From Allorhizobium undicola ORS 992 = ATCC 700741 (GTDB taxonomy: Bacteria; Pseudomonadota; Alphaproteobacteria; Rhizobiales; Rhizobiaceae), in the NCBI RefSeq assembly GCF_000621665.1, contig NZ_KK211327.1, positions 62,846-126,845 on the forward strand: DNA of 64,000 nt, given 5' to 3'. The notes beneath the pieces were generated by a model, which saw only the letters and a program-made list of their open reading frames with translations, did no database searches and was not told where the DNA came from. The position numbers and the translations under genes were made by a program. Shown here piece after piece: positions 8,914-18,119 of the stretch (position 1 is its first letter; every line of letters starts with the position of its first letter).

Positions 8914-9387
8914 ATGCTGCTGGAATATTTCCAGATGATCGACGAGGTGGTGAGCCTCGACCAGCCACGCGCCAACATCGTGGCCCGTTCGGTGGTGCCG
9001 GAAAAAAGTCCGGTCTTCGAAGGACATTTTCCGGGAATGCCGCTGGTGCCGGGTGTTCTTTTGATCGAGACCATGGCGCAGGCTTCCGGTTTGCTGGTGC
9101 TTGCCGCAACCGATTTCGTCGCCATGCCCTTCCTCATGTCGGTAGATGGCGCGAAAATGCGCGCCTTCGTGGAGCCGAATGCCGTGCTCGACATTGAGGC
9201 GCATCTGGAGCATGAAGGGTCCGGCTTTGCCGTCACGAAGGCGAAGATCACCTCCGGCGGCAAGAAAGTGGCCGACTGCCAGTTGAAGCTGCGCACAATG
9301 GCTTTTTCCGAAGTGCCGCTTGGCGACATCGTTCGCGCCCGCGCGGCGGAGATCGGCCTGATGAAGGCCATCGCTGCGGCTGGATAA
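8914..9387 (+). CDS. fabZXL: 3-hydroxyacyl-ACP dehydratase of the VLCFA pathway
   Basis: A 157-residue hot-dog-fold dehydratase of the FabZ type. The catalytic motif EGHFPGMPLVPGVLLIE supplies His38 and Glu52. It removes water from 3-hydroxyacyl-AcpXL during elongation of the lipid A very-long-chain fatty acid. It lies 28 bp after acpXL with GAGGG before the ATG. Similar dehydratases serve ordinary fatty acid synthesis, but position between acpXL and the two ketosynthases argues for the dedicated role. Confidence 0.88.
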   Translation: MLLEYFQMIDEVVSLDQPRANIVARSVVPEKSPVFEGHFPGMPLVPGVLLIETMAQASGLLVLAATDFVAMPFLMSVDGAKMRAFVEPNAVLDIEAHLEHEGSGFAVTKAKITSGGKKVADCQLKLRTMAFSEVPLGDIVRARAAEIGLMKAIAAAG

Positions 9388-9486
9388 AGCAGGACTCCGG
9401 CCCTGCCGCCGGAAGAAAGACAGTCATTGATCGGTGCGCCGGCAGTACGGTTTGCCAGAAAGTGACTTTTTCATGATTTCGTCATC

Positions 9487-9513
9487 AAGGCCGCCGCTTT
9501 TGCGTGCGGCCTT
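9487..9513 (+). terminator. Hairpin inside the VLCFA cluster, possible attenuator
   Basis: AAGGCCGC (9487-9494) pairs with GCGGCCTT (9506-9513) around an 11-base loop, followed by ATTGCATATGG. It has no true U tract. It sits in the 236-bp gap between fabZXL and fabF2XL, the only large gap in the cluster, and could be a weak terminator or a processing site. Confidence 0.4.
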
Positions 9514-9623
9514 ATTGCATATGGAAAAGCTTCGGAGTAGGGCACTGCCATCCTCTCCCGGAGTGCAGTTGCGCCGCCATACCGGCGATCCTGGCCGGGT
9601 TGGCCATTGATAAAGGAATGGAC

Positions 9624-10826
9624 ATGCAGAAGACGCTGAGCGATGTGGTGATCACCGGTATTGGCATCGTCACGTGCCACGGCACCGGCAAGGAGCCGCA
9701 TCTTTCTCTCCTGACGGCTGATAAAAGCGGCGTGCCGCCGGTCGATGCCGAGCGGTTCAAGCCCTATCCCATTCATCCCATGCCGGAAATCGACTGGTCG
9801 CAGCAGATTGCCAAGCGCGGCGACCAGCGGCAGATGGAAAACTGGCAGAGACTGGGCGTTTATGCCGCCGGCCTGGCACTGGACGATGCCGGATTGAAGG
9901 ACAAGGCGGAAGCCTGTGCCAGCATGGACATGATCGTTGCGGCAGGCGGTGGCGAGCGCGATGTCAATGTCGATACCATCATCGTTTCCGAAGGGTTGAA
10001 GAGCAATGACCGCGAACGGCTGGTCAATGCCAAGCTGACCACCGAACTGCGTCCCACGCTGTTTCTGGCCCAGCTTTCCAATCTCATGGCGGGCAATATT
10101 TCCATTGTTCACAAGGTTACAGGTTCCTCGCGCACCTTCATGGGCGAAGAGGCGGCTGGTATCTCGGCCATCGAAACGGCTTTTGCCCGCATTCGCGCCG
10201 GTCAATCGACCCATTCGCTGGTGGGTGGCGCCTTCGTGGCCGACCGCGATGACATTTTCCTGCTGGTGGAGGGCGCCCAGGCCCATGCGCAGAATGAGTG
10301 GCAGCCTTTGTGGCAGCGGGAAAATGGCGCTGGTGGCGGCGTAATTTTCGGTACGATCGGCGCGTTTCTGGTGCTGGAATCCCGCGCCAATGCCGAGGCT
10401 CGCGGCGCGCATGTCTATGCGACGATCAATGCCATCGAAGGCGATCGCGGCGCCCGCGCGGAAGGTGCGTTGGAACACCGTCTGGAGCGTCTTTCCCGTG
10501 CCATGGGCGATGGTGCCGAAGACGTGCTGATTCTTTCCGGCGCCAGCGGTCTCAAGGATATAACCGCGCGTGAAAAGCAGGTGCTGCAAAAGGCGTTTCC
10601 CAAGGGGGCGCTTCGCGGCTACGGTGGCATGACCGGCCACGGGCTTGAGGCGCAATTTCCGCTGGGGCTGGCGCTTGCCGCGCTGGCGCTGGATGCAAAG
10701 GCTGTGGTGCCGGCCTTCGATGCCGGTGCAGAAAGCCCGATGAACAAGCCCGCCTCGCAGGCCATCGTCACCACCGTCGGCTATGGCCGGGCGGAAGGCA
10801 TGGCGCGGCTTTCGGCTGAGGCGTGA
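9624..10826 (+). CDS. fabF2XL: Ketosynthase-like protein FabF2XL, active-site Cys absent
   Basis: A 400-residue protein with the thiolase-like fold of 3-oxoacyl-ACP synthases, second ketosynthase gene of the lipid A VLCFA cluster. At the nucleophile position it reads VTGSSRTFMG (residues 165-174) instead of TACxSG, so Cys appears replaced by Ser. The NAHGT histidine is also missing (SGASGLKD in that region), whereas GHGLEAQFPLG keeps the second histidine region. It may be a chain-length-determining partner of FabF1XL rather than a condensing enzyme. The ATG at 9624 has AAGGA 8 nt upstream; the in-frame ATG at 9618 is too close to it. It ends 13 bp before fabF1XL. Confidence 0.85.
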   Translation: MQKTLSDVVITGIGIVTCHGTGKEPHLSLLTADKSGVPPVDAERFKPYPIHPMPEIDWSQQIAKRGDQRQMENWQRLGVYAAGLALDDAGLKDKAEACASMDMIVAAGGGERDVNVDTIIVSEGLKSNDRERLVNAKLTTELRPTLFLAQLSNLMAGNISIVHKVTGSSRTFMGEEAAGISAIETAFARIRAGQSTHSLVGGAFVADRDDIFLLVEGAQAHAQNEWQPLWQRENGAGGGVIFGTIGAFLVLESRANAEARGAHVYATINAIEGDRGARAEGALEHRLERLSRAMGDGAEDVLILSGASGLKDITAREKQVLQKAFPKGALRGYGGMTGHGLEAQFPLGLALAALALDAKAVVPAFDAGAESPMNKPASQAIVTTVGYGRAEGMARLSAEA

Positions 10827-10839
10827 GGAGAGACTTATC

Positions 10840-12120
10840 ATGACACAATCACGTTTCAAGGATCATCTCGGGCGTCCCATCGTTGCCGTGACCGGCATGG
10901 GGGTCATCACCTCGCTGGGGCAGGGGCTCGAGGATAACTGGGCCAAGCTGACAGGCGGCATTTCCGGCATTCACGCCATCACCCGTTTTCCGACGGATGG
11001 CTTGAACACCCGCATCAGCGGCACGGTGGATTTCATCGAGGTTCCCGCCAACAATGCCGTGGAGCGCTCCTATGCCATGGCGCGGGAAACCACCATCGAG
11101 GCGCTGGCGCAAGCAGGGCTGAACGGCGATTTTGCCGGGCCGCTGTTTTTGGCCGCCCCGCCGGTGGAGCCCGAATGGGAAGACCGCTTCCGTCTGGCCG
11201 AGCGTGTGGGGGATGGAGACTACGAACACGCCTATAAACGTCTGCTCGCCTCGGTGCGGGGCAAGGCCGATCCGGTTTTCAACGAGGCTGTGCAGTTCGG
11301 CTCGATTTCGGAGCGTCTGGCCGACCGCTTCGGCACGCGAGGGCTGCCGGTCACGCTTTCCACGGCCTGCGCTTCGGGGGCAACGGCCATCCAGCTTGGC
11401 GTGGAGGCCATTCGCCAGGGCCGCACGGATCGTGCCCTGACGGTTGCGACCGACGGTTCGGTGGGTGCTGAAGCGCTGATCCGCTTCGCCTTGCTGTCAG
11501 CGCTTTCCACGCAGAACGACCCGCCGGAAAAGGCCTCCAAGCCGTTCAGCAAGGACCGGGACGGCTTCGTGATTGCCGAAGGGGCGGCAACGCTCGTGCT
11601 CGAATCGCTGGAATCGGCCATTGCACGGGGCGCCAGGGTGCTGGGCATCATGAAGGGCTGCGGCGAAAAGGCCGATCACTTCCACCGCACCCGCTCGTCT
11701 CCGGATGGCGGACCGGCCATTGCCACCATTCGCGCCGCGCTGGAGGATGCCGGTCTTTCCGAACAGGAAATCGGCTATATCAACGCGCATGGCACCTCGA
11801 CGCCGGAAAACGACAAGATGGAATATGGCGCGATGCTGTCGGTGTTCGGCGAGCGGTTGAAGGACCAGATTCCCGTTTCCTCCAACAAGTCGATGATCGG
11901 CCATACCCTGACGGCAGCGGGCGCGGTGGAGGCGGTTTTCTCCATTCAGACGATGCTGACCGGCACATTGCCGCCCACCATCAATTACACCAATCCCGAT
12001 CCGCTTATCGTGCTGGATGTGGTGCCGAACGTGAAGCGAGAGGCGCAGGTTTCCGCCGTGCTGTCCAGCAGCTTCGGCTTTGGCGGCCAGAACGCCAGCC
12101 TCGTGATGACGCTGGCCTGA
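10840..12120 (+). CDS. fabF1XL: 3-oxoacyl-ACP synthase FabF1XL
   Basis: A 426-residue KAS II-type condensing enzyme with a complete triad: Cys177 in LSTACASGATA, His317 in INAHGTSTPEND and His355 in SMIGHTLTAAGAVEA, plus Lys350. It condenses malonyl-ACP with the growing chain on AcpXL in very-long-chain fatty acid synthesis. The ATG at 10840 follows GAGGAG; a longer frame to 10783 overlaps fabF2XL and is unlikely. A heterodimer with the adjacent Cys-less homologue is an attractive possibility. Confidence 0.92.
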   Translation: MTQSRFKDHLGRPIVAVTGMGVITSLGQGLEDNWAKLTGGISGIHAITRFPTDGLNTRISGTVDFIEVPANNAVERSYAMARETTIEALAQAGLNGDFAGPLFLAAPPVEPEWEDRFRLAERVGDGDYEHAYKRLLASVRGKADPVFNEAVQFGSISERLADRFGTRGLPVTLSTACASGATAIQLGVEAIRQGRTDRALTVATDGSVGAEALIRFALLSALSTQNDPPEKASKPFSKDRDGFVIAEGAATLVLESLESAIARGARVLGIMKGCGEKADHFHRTRSSPDGGPAIATIRAALEDAGLSEQEIGYINAHGTSTPENDKMEYGAMLSVFGERLKDQIPVSSNKSMIGHTLTAAGAVEAVFSIQTMLTGTLPPTINYTNPDPLIVLDVVPNVKREAQVSAVLSSSFGFGGQNASLVMTLA

Positions 12121-12147
12121 GTGGAAGAACAAGAAGGATAAGACCCG

Positions 12148-13176
12148 ATGCGCGCATTGCAGCTTCTGGAAGACCGCAAGCTTGAAATCACCAATATCCC
12201 CGAACCGGATGCTCCCGGTCCCGGTGAGGTCACGCTGCGCGTGAAGGCGGTGGCGCTGAACCATATCGATGTCTGGGGCTGGCGCGGCATGGCCTTTGCC
12301 AAGCGCAAGCTGCCGCTGACCATTGGCGCGGAAGCCTCCGGCGTGGTCGAGGCAATCGGGCCGGGCGTGTCCAACGTTCTTCCCGGTCAACTGGTATCCA
12401 TCTACGGGGCGCGCACTTGTGGCCTTTGCAAGCCCTGCCGCGAAGGGCGCGACAATCTGTGCGAGCATGTCGGCGGCGTGCATGGTTTCCATCTCGATGG
12501 CTTCGCGCAGGAAAAAATGAACATTTCCGCCCGCCAGCTTGTTCCTGCCCCGCATGGTGTTGACGAAATCGGTGCGGCGCTGGCGCCCGTCACCTTCGGC
12601 ACGGTCGAGCATATGCTGTTCGACAATGCGCGGCTGGAGCCCGGTGAAACCATTCTCGTCCATGCCGGCGGTTCCGGGATTGGCACGGCCGCCATTCAGC
12701 TTGCGAAAAAAACCGGCTGCACGGTCATCACCACGGTAGGCTCGGACGACAAGATCGAGCCCGCCAAGGCTCTCGGCGCAGACCACGTCATCAATTATCG
12801 TACCGACCGCTTCGAAGGCGTTGTGCGCAAGATCACCCGCAAGAAGGGTGTGGATGTCGTGTTCGAGCATGTCGGCAAGGATACCTGGGCGGGTTCCATG
12901 TTCTCGCTCAAGCGTGGCGGACGCCTCGTGACCTGCGGCTCAACCTCCGGCGTTTCGACGGAAATCAACCTGATGATGCTGTTCCAGCAGCAGTTGAAAC
13001 TGCTTGGCTCCTTCGGCTGCCGCATGGAAAACATGGCCAATGCCATGCAGAAAATGGCGCGCGGTGTCGTGCATCCGGTGATCGATACGCTGGTGACGCT
13101 GGACGACATCGAGCGGGCGCTGCACCGGATGGAGGGCCGTCAGGTCTTTGGTAAAATCGTGTTGAAGATGGATTGA
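12148..13176 (+). CDS. adh2XL: Medium-chain dehydrogenase of the VLCFA cluster
   Basis: A 342-residue member of the zinc alcohol dehydrogenase/quinone oxidoreductase superfamily. The structural zinc lobe is present (Cys91, Cys94, Cys97, Cys105 in CGLCKPCREGRDNLC). The usual first catalytic zinc ligand Cys is Asn38 in LNHIDVWGWRG, as in zinc-independent reductases. The NADP-binding site is VHAGGSGIGTAAIQLAKK. It corresponds to the adh2XL gene of rhizobial clusters; an enoyl reduction step in the long-chain cycle is a plausible role but is inferred. AGAAGGA precedes the ATG. Confidence 0.85.
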   Translation: MRALQLLEDRKLEITNIPEPDAPGPGEVTLRVKAVALNHIDVWGWRGMAFAKRKLPLTIGAEASGVVEAIGPGVSNVLPGQLVSIYGARTCGLCKPCREGRDNLCEHVGGVHGFHLDGFAQEKMNISARQLVPAPHGVDEIGAALAPVTFGTVEHMLFDNARLEPGETILVHAGGSGIGTAAIQLAKKTGCTVITTVGSDDKIEPAKALGADHVINYRTDRFEGVVRKITRKKGVDVVFEHVGKDTWAGSMFSLKRGGRLVTCGSTSGVSTEINLMMLFQQQLKLLGSFGCRMENMANAMQKMARGVVHPVIDTLVTLDDIERALHRMEGRQVFGKIVLKMD

Positions 13177-13180
13177 GCCG

Positions 13181-14116
13181 GTGCTTCGCCGGGTGATAAC
13201 CAAGCTTGTGCTGGCCATGCGGAATTTTCCGCAATGGCTGGTCGCGCAATTGCTGTTTGTGATTCTCAAGCTGTTGAAACTGCTGCCTGCCGATGCCGCC
13301 ATTGAATTTGCGGATCGGCTGGTGCGCTTTGTCGGGCCGCGGCTCAAGCGCCACCGGCTGATGCTCACCAACCTTCGCAATGCTTTTCCTGAAAAAAGCG
13401 AAGCGGAAATCGCCGGGATCGCGTTGAAGGCCTGGGGGCATATGGGCCGCCAGATGGCGGAATATGTTTTTCTGGACGAACTCTTCGATTTCGATCCGAA
13501 CCAACCCGGTAGCGGCCGGGTGGAAGTGTCGGGCATTCCGATCTTCATGGATCTTCTGGAAAACAGACGGCCTTTCATTGTTTTTACCGGTCATACCGGC
13601 AATTTCGAAATGCTGCCGGTGGCAGGGGCTGCCTTTGGCCTGTACGTCACGGTTCTGTTTCGTCCGCCGAACAATCCCTACATCGCCGATATGGTCTTCA
13701 ATTTCCGGCGCGCGCGCATGGGTAAGCTGGTGCCTTCCCATGCCGGATCCTCCTTTCATCTGGCGCGTCAACTGGAGGCGGAGCAGGGTGTTGGCGTCCT
13801 CGTGGACCAGAAATTCAAGAAGGGGCAGGCCACGACGTTTTTCGGGCGGGATGTGCGCACCAACCCGCTTCTGGCCAAGCTTGTGCGGCAGTTCGAATGC
13901 GATGTTTATCCGGCGCGCTGCATTCGCCTGCCCGGCAATCGCTACAGGCTGGAAATAGAGCCTAAAATAAGCCTGCCGGTGGATGGCAAGGGCCGCGTGG
14001 ATGTGAACGCCACCGCCCAGATGCTGAACGACAAGGTGGAAAGCTGGGTGCGGGAATATCCCGAACAATGGCTTTGGTACCACGACCGTTGGGGCATCAA
14101 GAACATGCTGGATTGA
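13181..14116 (+). CDS. lpxXL: Lipid A very-long-chain acyltransferase LpxXL
   Basis: A 311-residue inner-membrane acyltransferase of the LpxL/HtrB family, with a hydrophobic N-terminal anchor (QWLVAQLLFVILKLLKLLP) and the HX4E motif HTGNFE (His138, Glu143). It transfers the very-long-chain acyl group from AcpXL to lipid A. The start is GTG at 13181, four bases after the adh2XL stop; an ATG at 13217 is an alternative. It closes the six-gene cluster. The paired R/K-rich segment DQKFKKGQ is typical of the family. Confidence 0.9.
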   Translation: MLRRVITKLVLAMRNFPQWLVAQLLFVILKLLKLLPADAAIEFADRLVRFVGPRLKRHRLMLTNLRNAFPEKSEAEIAGIALKAWGHMGRQMAEYVFLDELFDFDPNQPGSGRVEVSGIPIFMDLLENRRPFIVFTGHTGNFEMLPVAGAAFGLYVTVLFRPPNNPYIADMVFNFRRARMGKLVPSHAGSSFHLARQLEAEQGVGVLVDQKFKKGQATTFFGRDVRTNPLLAKLVRQFECDVYPARCIRLPGNRYRLEIEPKISLPVDGKGRVDVNATAQMLNDKVESWVREYPEQWLWYHDRWGIKNMLD

Positions 14117-14199
14117 GTGATTTCAAAAAAAAAACCATCCCTGCTTGAGGCCGATAAGAGCAGGCACGCTTCACGAGAAAAGCGGCCCCAACCTCTCCC

Positions 14200-14269
14200 G
14201 CTCTAACTATTTGTTTTTACGCATTTTCAAACGGAAAACCGGCTTCCACTTTTCCTGAAGATGCTCTAG
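14200..14269. repeat. Dispersed palindromic repeat, Bru-RS-like (copy 1)
   Basis: About 70 bases bounded by CTCTAACT and ATGCTCTAG, with a core GCATTTTC...GGAAAACCGGCTTCC...TTTTCCTG. Nearly the same sequence occurs at 58626-58695, and degenerate relatives lie at 18118, 47949, 55721 and 62683. It resembles the short palindromic Bru-RS elements of Brucella. Confidence 0.75.
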
Positions 14270-15198
14270 GCTGCGTTGGAGGTTTGCTCCGGCGCTTGCT
14301 CTTCAATTCCGAGCTGATTGCAGACCTCGATGAAGGCGTTGTTGACGGCTTCGAATTTGGCGGCCTGCCAGTGGAAATAGTCTGCGACGAAATCGCGGGA
14401 GAGCCAGAGATTTCCGCGTCTGCGGGCCTGTTCCCAGCCTAGAAGGCCTTCGGATTCGGCCTTTTTGAACATGCGCTTCAGATTGGTGGAGGAGACGAGA
14501 TAGCTGTCTCCCAGGCGCGTGAGGCTTACCGGCCCCAGCAGGTAGCGCGCATCCGCATTGGCATGATCCGGCATCCGGCTGATGAGGTCGTGCAGGATAA
14601 GGCCGCCCATGTCCGAGCCGAGAAAATGATTTATGGTCTCGCGCGGGACGCGCCATTCCTCGTCCGCCAGCAATGCGCGGGCAATGATCGGCTGGCTTTC
14701 GAAAAAGATCCGGTCGTCCGCCTTGGCAAGGGCCAGTCTGTTTCCGCCATCGAGAAGGTCCAGACACTCCAGATGGCCGTGAAACCAGGTGCGCATCGCC
14801 TTGAGGCTGGTATCGGTCAATATGAGAACCCGCACGCGGCGGTCGGTGACACCTTCGGCATCCTGTAGGAATTTATAGGCCAAAAGCTCTGACAGAAAGG
14901 CCGCCGCAGTATTGCGGCTCGCGGCGCCCACCTGCATGACGATTTCAATAAAGCGCGTTGCGGTCAGGCCAGATAGAGGATCGCCACTATCGCGCTGGAG
15001 AGCAAGAGCGAAGAGCGCGTGGGTCATCAGACCTTTGCGATGGGAGGCCTTGAGACGCGATAGACGCGGCGTAACCCCATGAACACTGGAGAGATAGGGC
15101 CAGATACGCCTTTCTACCTCAGGAAAAAGAGCGTGAGCCGCGATCATGTCGCGAGAAAGCCTTTCGGCTCTGTAAAGCTGTAATGCCGATTCGATCAT
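14266..15198 (-). CDS. Conserved protein with winged-helix-like segments
   Basis: A 310-residue protein of unknown function. Two regions resemble MarR-type winged helices: residues about 75-125 (SGLTATRFIEIVMQVGAASR, then TAAAFLSELLAYKFLQ and RRVRVLILTDTSL) and about 215-280 (VSLTRLGDSYLVSSTNLKRM, FKKAESEGLLGWEQARRRG). There are no cysteines in metal-binding pattern and no membrane segments. A DNA-binding role is inferred. The ATG at 15198 is preferred over 15372, because the upstream 15230-15330 sequence is AT-rich and promoter-like. It converges with lpxXL. Confidence 0.6.
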   Translation of the reverse strand: MIESALQLYRAERLSRDMIAAHALFPEVERRIWPYLSSVHGVTPRLSRLKASHRKGLMTHALFALALQRDSGDPLSGLTATRFIEIVMQVGAASRNTAAAFLSELLAYKFLQDAEGVTDRRVRVLILTDTSLKAMRTWFHGHLECLDLLDGGNRLALAKADDRIFFESQPIIARALLADEEWRVPRETINHFLGSDMGGLILHDLISRMPDHANADARYLLGPVSLTRLGDSYLVSSTNLKRMFKKAESEGLLGWEQARRRGNLWLSRDFVADYFHWQAAKFEAVNNAFIEVCNQLGIEEQAPEQTSNAA

Positions 15199-15497
15199 TA
15201 TTGCGAGCACCCCAAGGAAATCGTGGAGGAGGGATTTCAGAGGTTGTATAAAATCTTGCGCTTTCCCCTGCCGATTAGAATTTATTACAATAGATTTTGA
15301 GGGAAATCTAATGGTATCTCCAAGCCTCAGCCGCCTTTGGGGCGCAATCGACAACTTTACTTGGGTCATCAATATTTAAGGTAAATGCAATATTTATCCT
15401 TTCCCTCAGACCGCTTTGCATGACGGGTGGTTCGTGGCGGCGGGGGAGTGCATAAATGCCCGTTGCGGTTCAGGCCGCTTGAGGATAAACCGGCAGC

Positions 15498-17177
15498 ATG
15501 ATCGAGAACGCTTCCAGACGTGACCGGCTGCGTATCGCCGTGGCCCAGCTGAACCCCACCGTCGGCGATGTTGCCGGTAATCTTGCCAGCGCCCGCGCCG
15601 CCCGCGCCAGGGCCGCCGCGCAGGGGGCCGAGCTTCTATTGCTGACGGAACTGTTTCTCTCCGGCTATCCGCCGGAGGATCTGGTGCTGAAGCCGGCCTT
15701 TCTTCAGCACTGCCTGCGAGCCGTGGAGGAGCTGGCCGCCGAGACCGCCGATGGTGGTCCCGGTGTGATCATCGGTTTTCCGCGACAGGGAGAGAAGGGG
15801 CGCCATAACAGCGTGGCCATTCTCGATGGCGGCAGGATCCTTGCCCTCCGCGACAAGATCGACCTGCCGAATTATGGCGAGTTCGACGAAAAGCGTGTTT
15901 TTGTCGAAGGTGAGATGCCAGGGCCGGTGAATTTCAGAGGCGTCAGAATCGGCGTGCCGATCTGCGAGGAAATCTGGAATGATCTCGGTGTATGCGAGAC
16001 GCTGGCCGAAAGCGGCGCGGAAATCCTGCTGGTGCCGAATGGCTCCCCCTATTATCGCGGCAAGCTCGAAGTGCGCCATCAGGTCGTTCTGCGGCAGGTG
16101 ATCGAAAGCGGCCTGCCGCTTCTCTTCGCCAACCAGCTTGGCGGGCAGGATGAGCTGGTTTTCGACGGCGCAAGCTTCGCCATCAATGCCGACAAGAGCC
16201 TCGCGCTCCAGATGCCGCAGTTCGAGCAGTCTCTGACGATGACAGACTGGGTGCGCCTTGCGGATGGCTGGCGCTGCGAGCCCGGCGAAATTTCGACCAT
16301 TCCCGAAGGCGAAGAGGCGGATTACCGCGCCTGTATGCTGGGCTTCCGGGATTATGTGAACAAGAATGGCTTCAAAAGCGTGGTTCTCGGGCTATCGGGC
16401 GGCATCGATTCGGCGCTTTGCGCGGCCATGGCGGTGGATGCGCTTGGGGCTGATCGAGTTCGCACCATCATGCTTCCCTATCGCTATACTTCGGAAGAAT
16501 CCTTTGCCGATGCCGCCGCTTGCGCCAAGGCTTTGGGCTGCCATTACGACATCGTGCCGATTGCCGAGCCGGTGGAAGGGTTTCTCGCCTCCCTTGGCGA
16601 GATGTTCGAGGGAACGGAAAGCGGGATTACCGAAGAAAATCTGCAAAGCCGTACCCGCGGCACGATCCTCATGGCGGTTTCCAATAAATTCGGCTCCATG
16701 GTGGTGACGACCGGCAATAAATCGGAAATGTCGGTGGGCTATGCCACGCTTTATGGCGATATGAACGGCGGCTTCAATCCCATCAAGGATCTCTACAAGA
16801 TGCAGGTCTATGCCCTTTCGGCATGGCGCAACGCCCATGTCCCCGAAGGGGCCATGGGGCCTGCGGGCGAGGTTATTCCGGCCAATATCATCACCAAGGC
16901 GCCGTCGGCGGAACTGCGTCCGAATCAAACGGATCAGGACTCGCTGCCACCTTATCCCGTGCTGGACGATATTCTCGAATGCCTCGTCGAGAAGGAAATG
17001 TCGGTGGGCGACATTCTTGGTCGGGGGCATGATCTGGCAACGGTGCATCGGGTCGAGCATCTTCTTTACCTTGCGGAATACAAGCGCAGGCAGTCCGCTC
17101 CCGGCGTAAAGATTACCCGCAAGAATTTCGGCCGGGACAGACGCTATCCGATCACCAACCGCTTCCGGGATCGCTGA
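15498..17177 (+). CDS. nadE: Glutamine-dependent NAD+ synthetase
   Basis: The last step of NAD synthesis: amidation of deamido-NAD+ with ammonia released from glutamine. Residues 1 to about 265 form a nitrilase-type glutaminase with Glu51 (TELFLSGYPPEDL), Lys120 (RDKIDLPNYGEFDEKR) and Cys156 (GVPICEEIWND). The ATP-pyrophosphatase synthetase domain follows, with the P-loop SGGIDS at 300-305. At 559 residues it is of normal size for the two-domain form. GAGGA precedes the ATG. A beta-propeller gene follows after 69 bp. Confidence 0.95.
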   Translation: MIENASRRDRLRIAVAQLNPTVGDVAGNLASARAARARAAAQGAELLLLTELFLSGYPPEDLVLKPAFLQHCLRAVEELAAETADGGPGVIIGFPRQGEKGRHNSVAILDGGRILALRDKIDLPNYGEFDEKRVFVEGEMPGPVNFRGVRIGVPICEEIWNDLGVCETLAESGAEILLVPNGSPYYRGKLEVRHQVVLRQVIESGLPLLFANQLGGQDELVFDGASFAINADKSLALQMPQFEQSLTMTDWVRLADGWRCEPGEISTIPEGEEADYRACMLGFRDYVNKNGFKSVVLGLSGGIDSALCAAMAVDALGADRVRTIMLPYRYTSEESFADAAACAKALGCHYDIVPIAEPVEGFLASLGEMFEGTESGITEENLQSRTRGTILMAVSNKFGSMVVTTGNKSEMSVGYATLYGDMNGGFNPIKDLYKMQVYALSAWRNAHVPEGAMGPAGEVIPANIITKAPSAELRPNQTDQDSLPPYPVLDDILECLVEKEMSVGDILGRGHDLATVHRVEHLLYLAEYKRRQSAPGVKITRKNFGRDRRYPITNRFRDR

Positions 17178-17246
17178 GCTTAAGCTCTGTCAGAAAAGCT
17201 GGTTTTCTCTCTTTGCCCGAATGCCTGCCTTCGAAAGGAGAGACCT

Positions 17247-18119
17247 GTGAAAGACAATGAAGCGGCATCTCCGGTGGCTTCGGCTTTGAGAAGCTCGGTC
17301 GAGATATACGATCTTGCCACGCGCCGCAGCAGTGTGGTCTGGCAGACGGAAAAGCTTGTAGAGGCGCCCAACTGGTCACGGGATGGCCGGGAGCTTGTCA
17401 TCAACGCCGATGGGCTGATCTACCGGCTGCCGCTGGTGGAAAATCCAGCGCCGGAAAAAATCGACACGGGCTTTGCCACGCGCTGCAACAATGACCACGG
17501 GCTTTCGCCGGATGGGCAATGGCTGGCAATTTCCGACAGGGTCGAGCATGGCAAATCCTGCATTTATATCCTGCCTGCCAGCGGCGGTGTGCCGAGGCAG
17601 GTCACGCCCGATCTTCCTTCCTATTGGCATGGCTGGTCGCCGGATGGCGCGCGTGTTTGCTATTGCGGCATCCGCGATCAGGTTTTCGACATTTACACCA
17701 TCGCAACCAATGGCACCGATGAGCGCCGCCTCACCCATGGTGAAGGCCGCAACGACGGCCCTGACTGGTCGGCCGACGGTCAGTGGATCTATTTCAATTC
17801 CAGCCGTAGCGGCACTATGCAGATCTGGCGGATGCATCCCGATGGCACCGGTGTCGAGCGGTTGACGCAGGACGGGCACGGGGACTGGTTTGCCCATCCC
17901 TGCCCGAACAATCGCAAGGTGGTGTTCATTACCTATGCGGCGGACGTTTTCGATCACCCACGCGATCTTCCCGTGCGGATGCGCATGATGGACATGGATG
18001 GCGGACATGTCGAAACGCTTTTCGAGCTATTCGGCGGGCAGGGCTCGATCAACGTTCCAAGTTGGTCGCCGGATGGTGCTGCATTTGCCTATGTGCGCTA
18101 TTTTCCCGCTGGCAATTAG
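17247..18119 (+). CDS. TolB-like beta-propeller (PD40 repeat) protein
   Basis: A 290-residue protein made of five or six PD40/WD40-like blades, each centred on a variant of WSPDG: NWSRDGRELV, LSPDGQWLAIS, WSPDGARVCYCG, WSADGQWIYFN and WSPDGAAFAYVR. No signal peptide is visible, unlike periplasmic TolB, so it is probably cytoplasmic. GTG start with GAAAGGAGAG upstream. Function is unknown; propellers of this kind usually bind proteins or sugars. It may be co-transcribed with nadE. Confidence 0.75.
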   Translation: MKDNEAASPVASALRSSVEIYDLATRRSSVVWQTEKLVEAPNWSRDGRELVINADGLIYRLPLVENPAPEKIDTGFATRCNNDHGLSPDGQWLAISDRVEHGKSCIYILPASGGVPRQVTPDLPSYWHGWSPDGARVCYCGIRDQVFDIYTIATNGTDERRLTHGEGRNDGPDWSADGQWIYFNSSRSGTMQIWRMHPDGTGVERLTQDGHGDWFAHPCPNNRKVVFITYAADVFDHPRDLPVRMRMMDMDGGHVETLFELFGGQGSINVPSWSPDGAAFAYVRYFPAGN

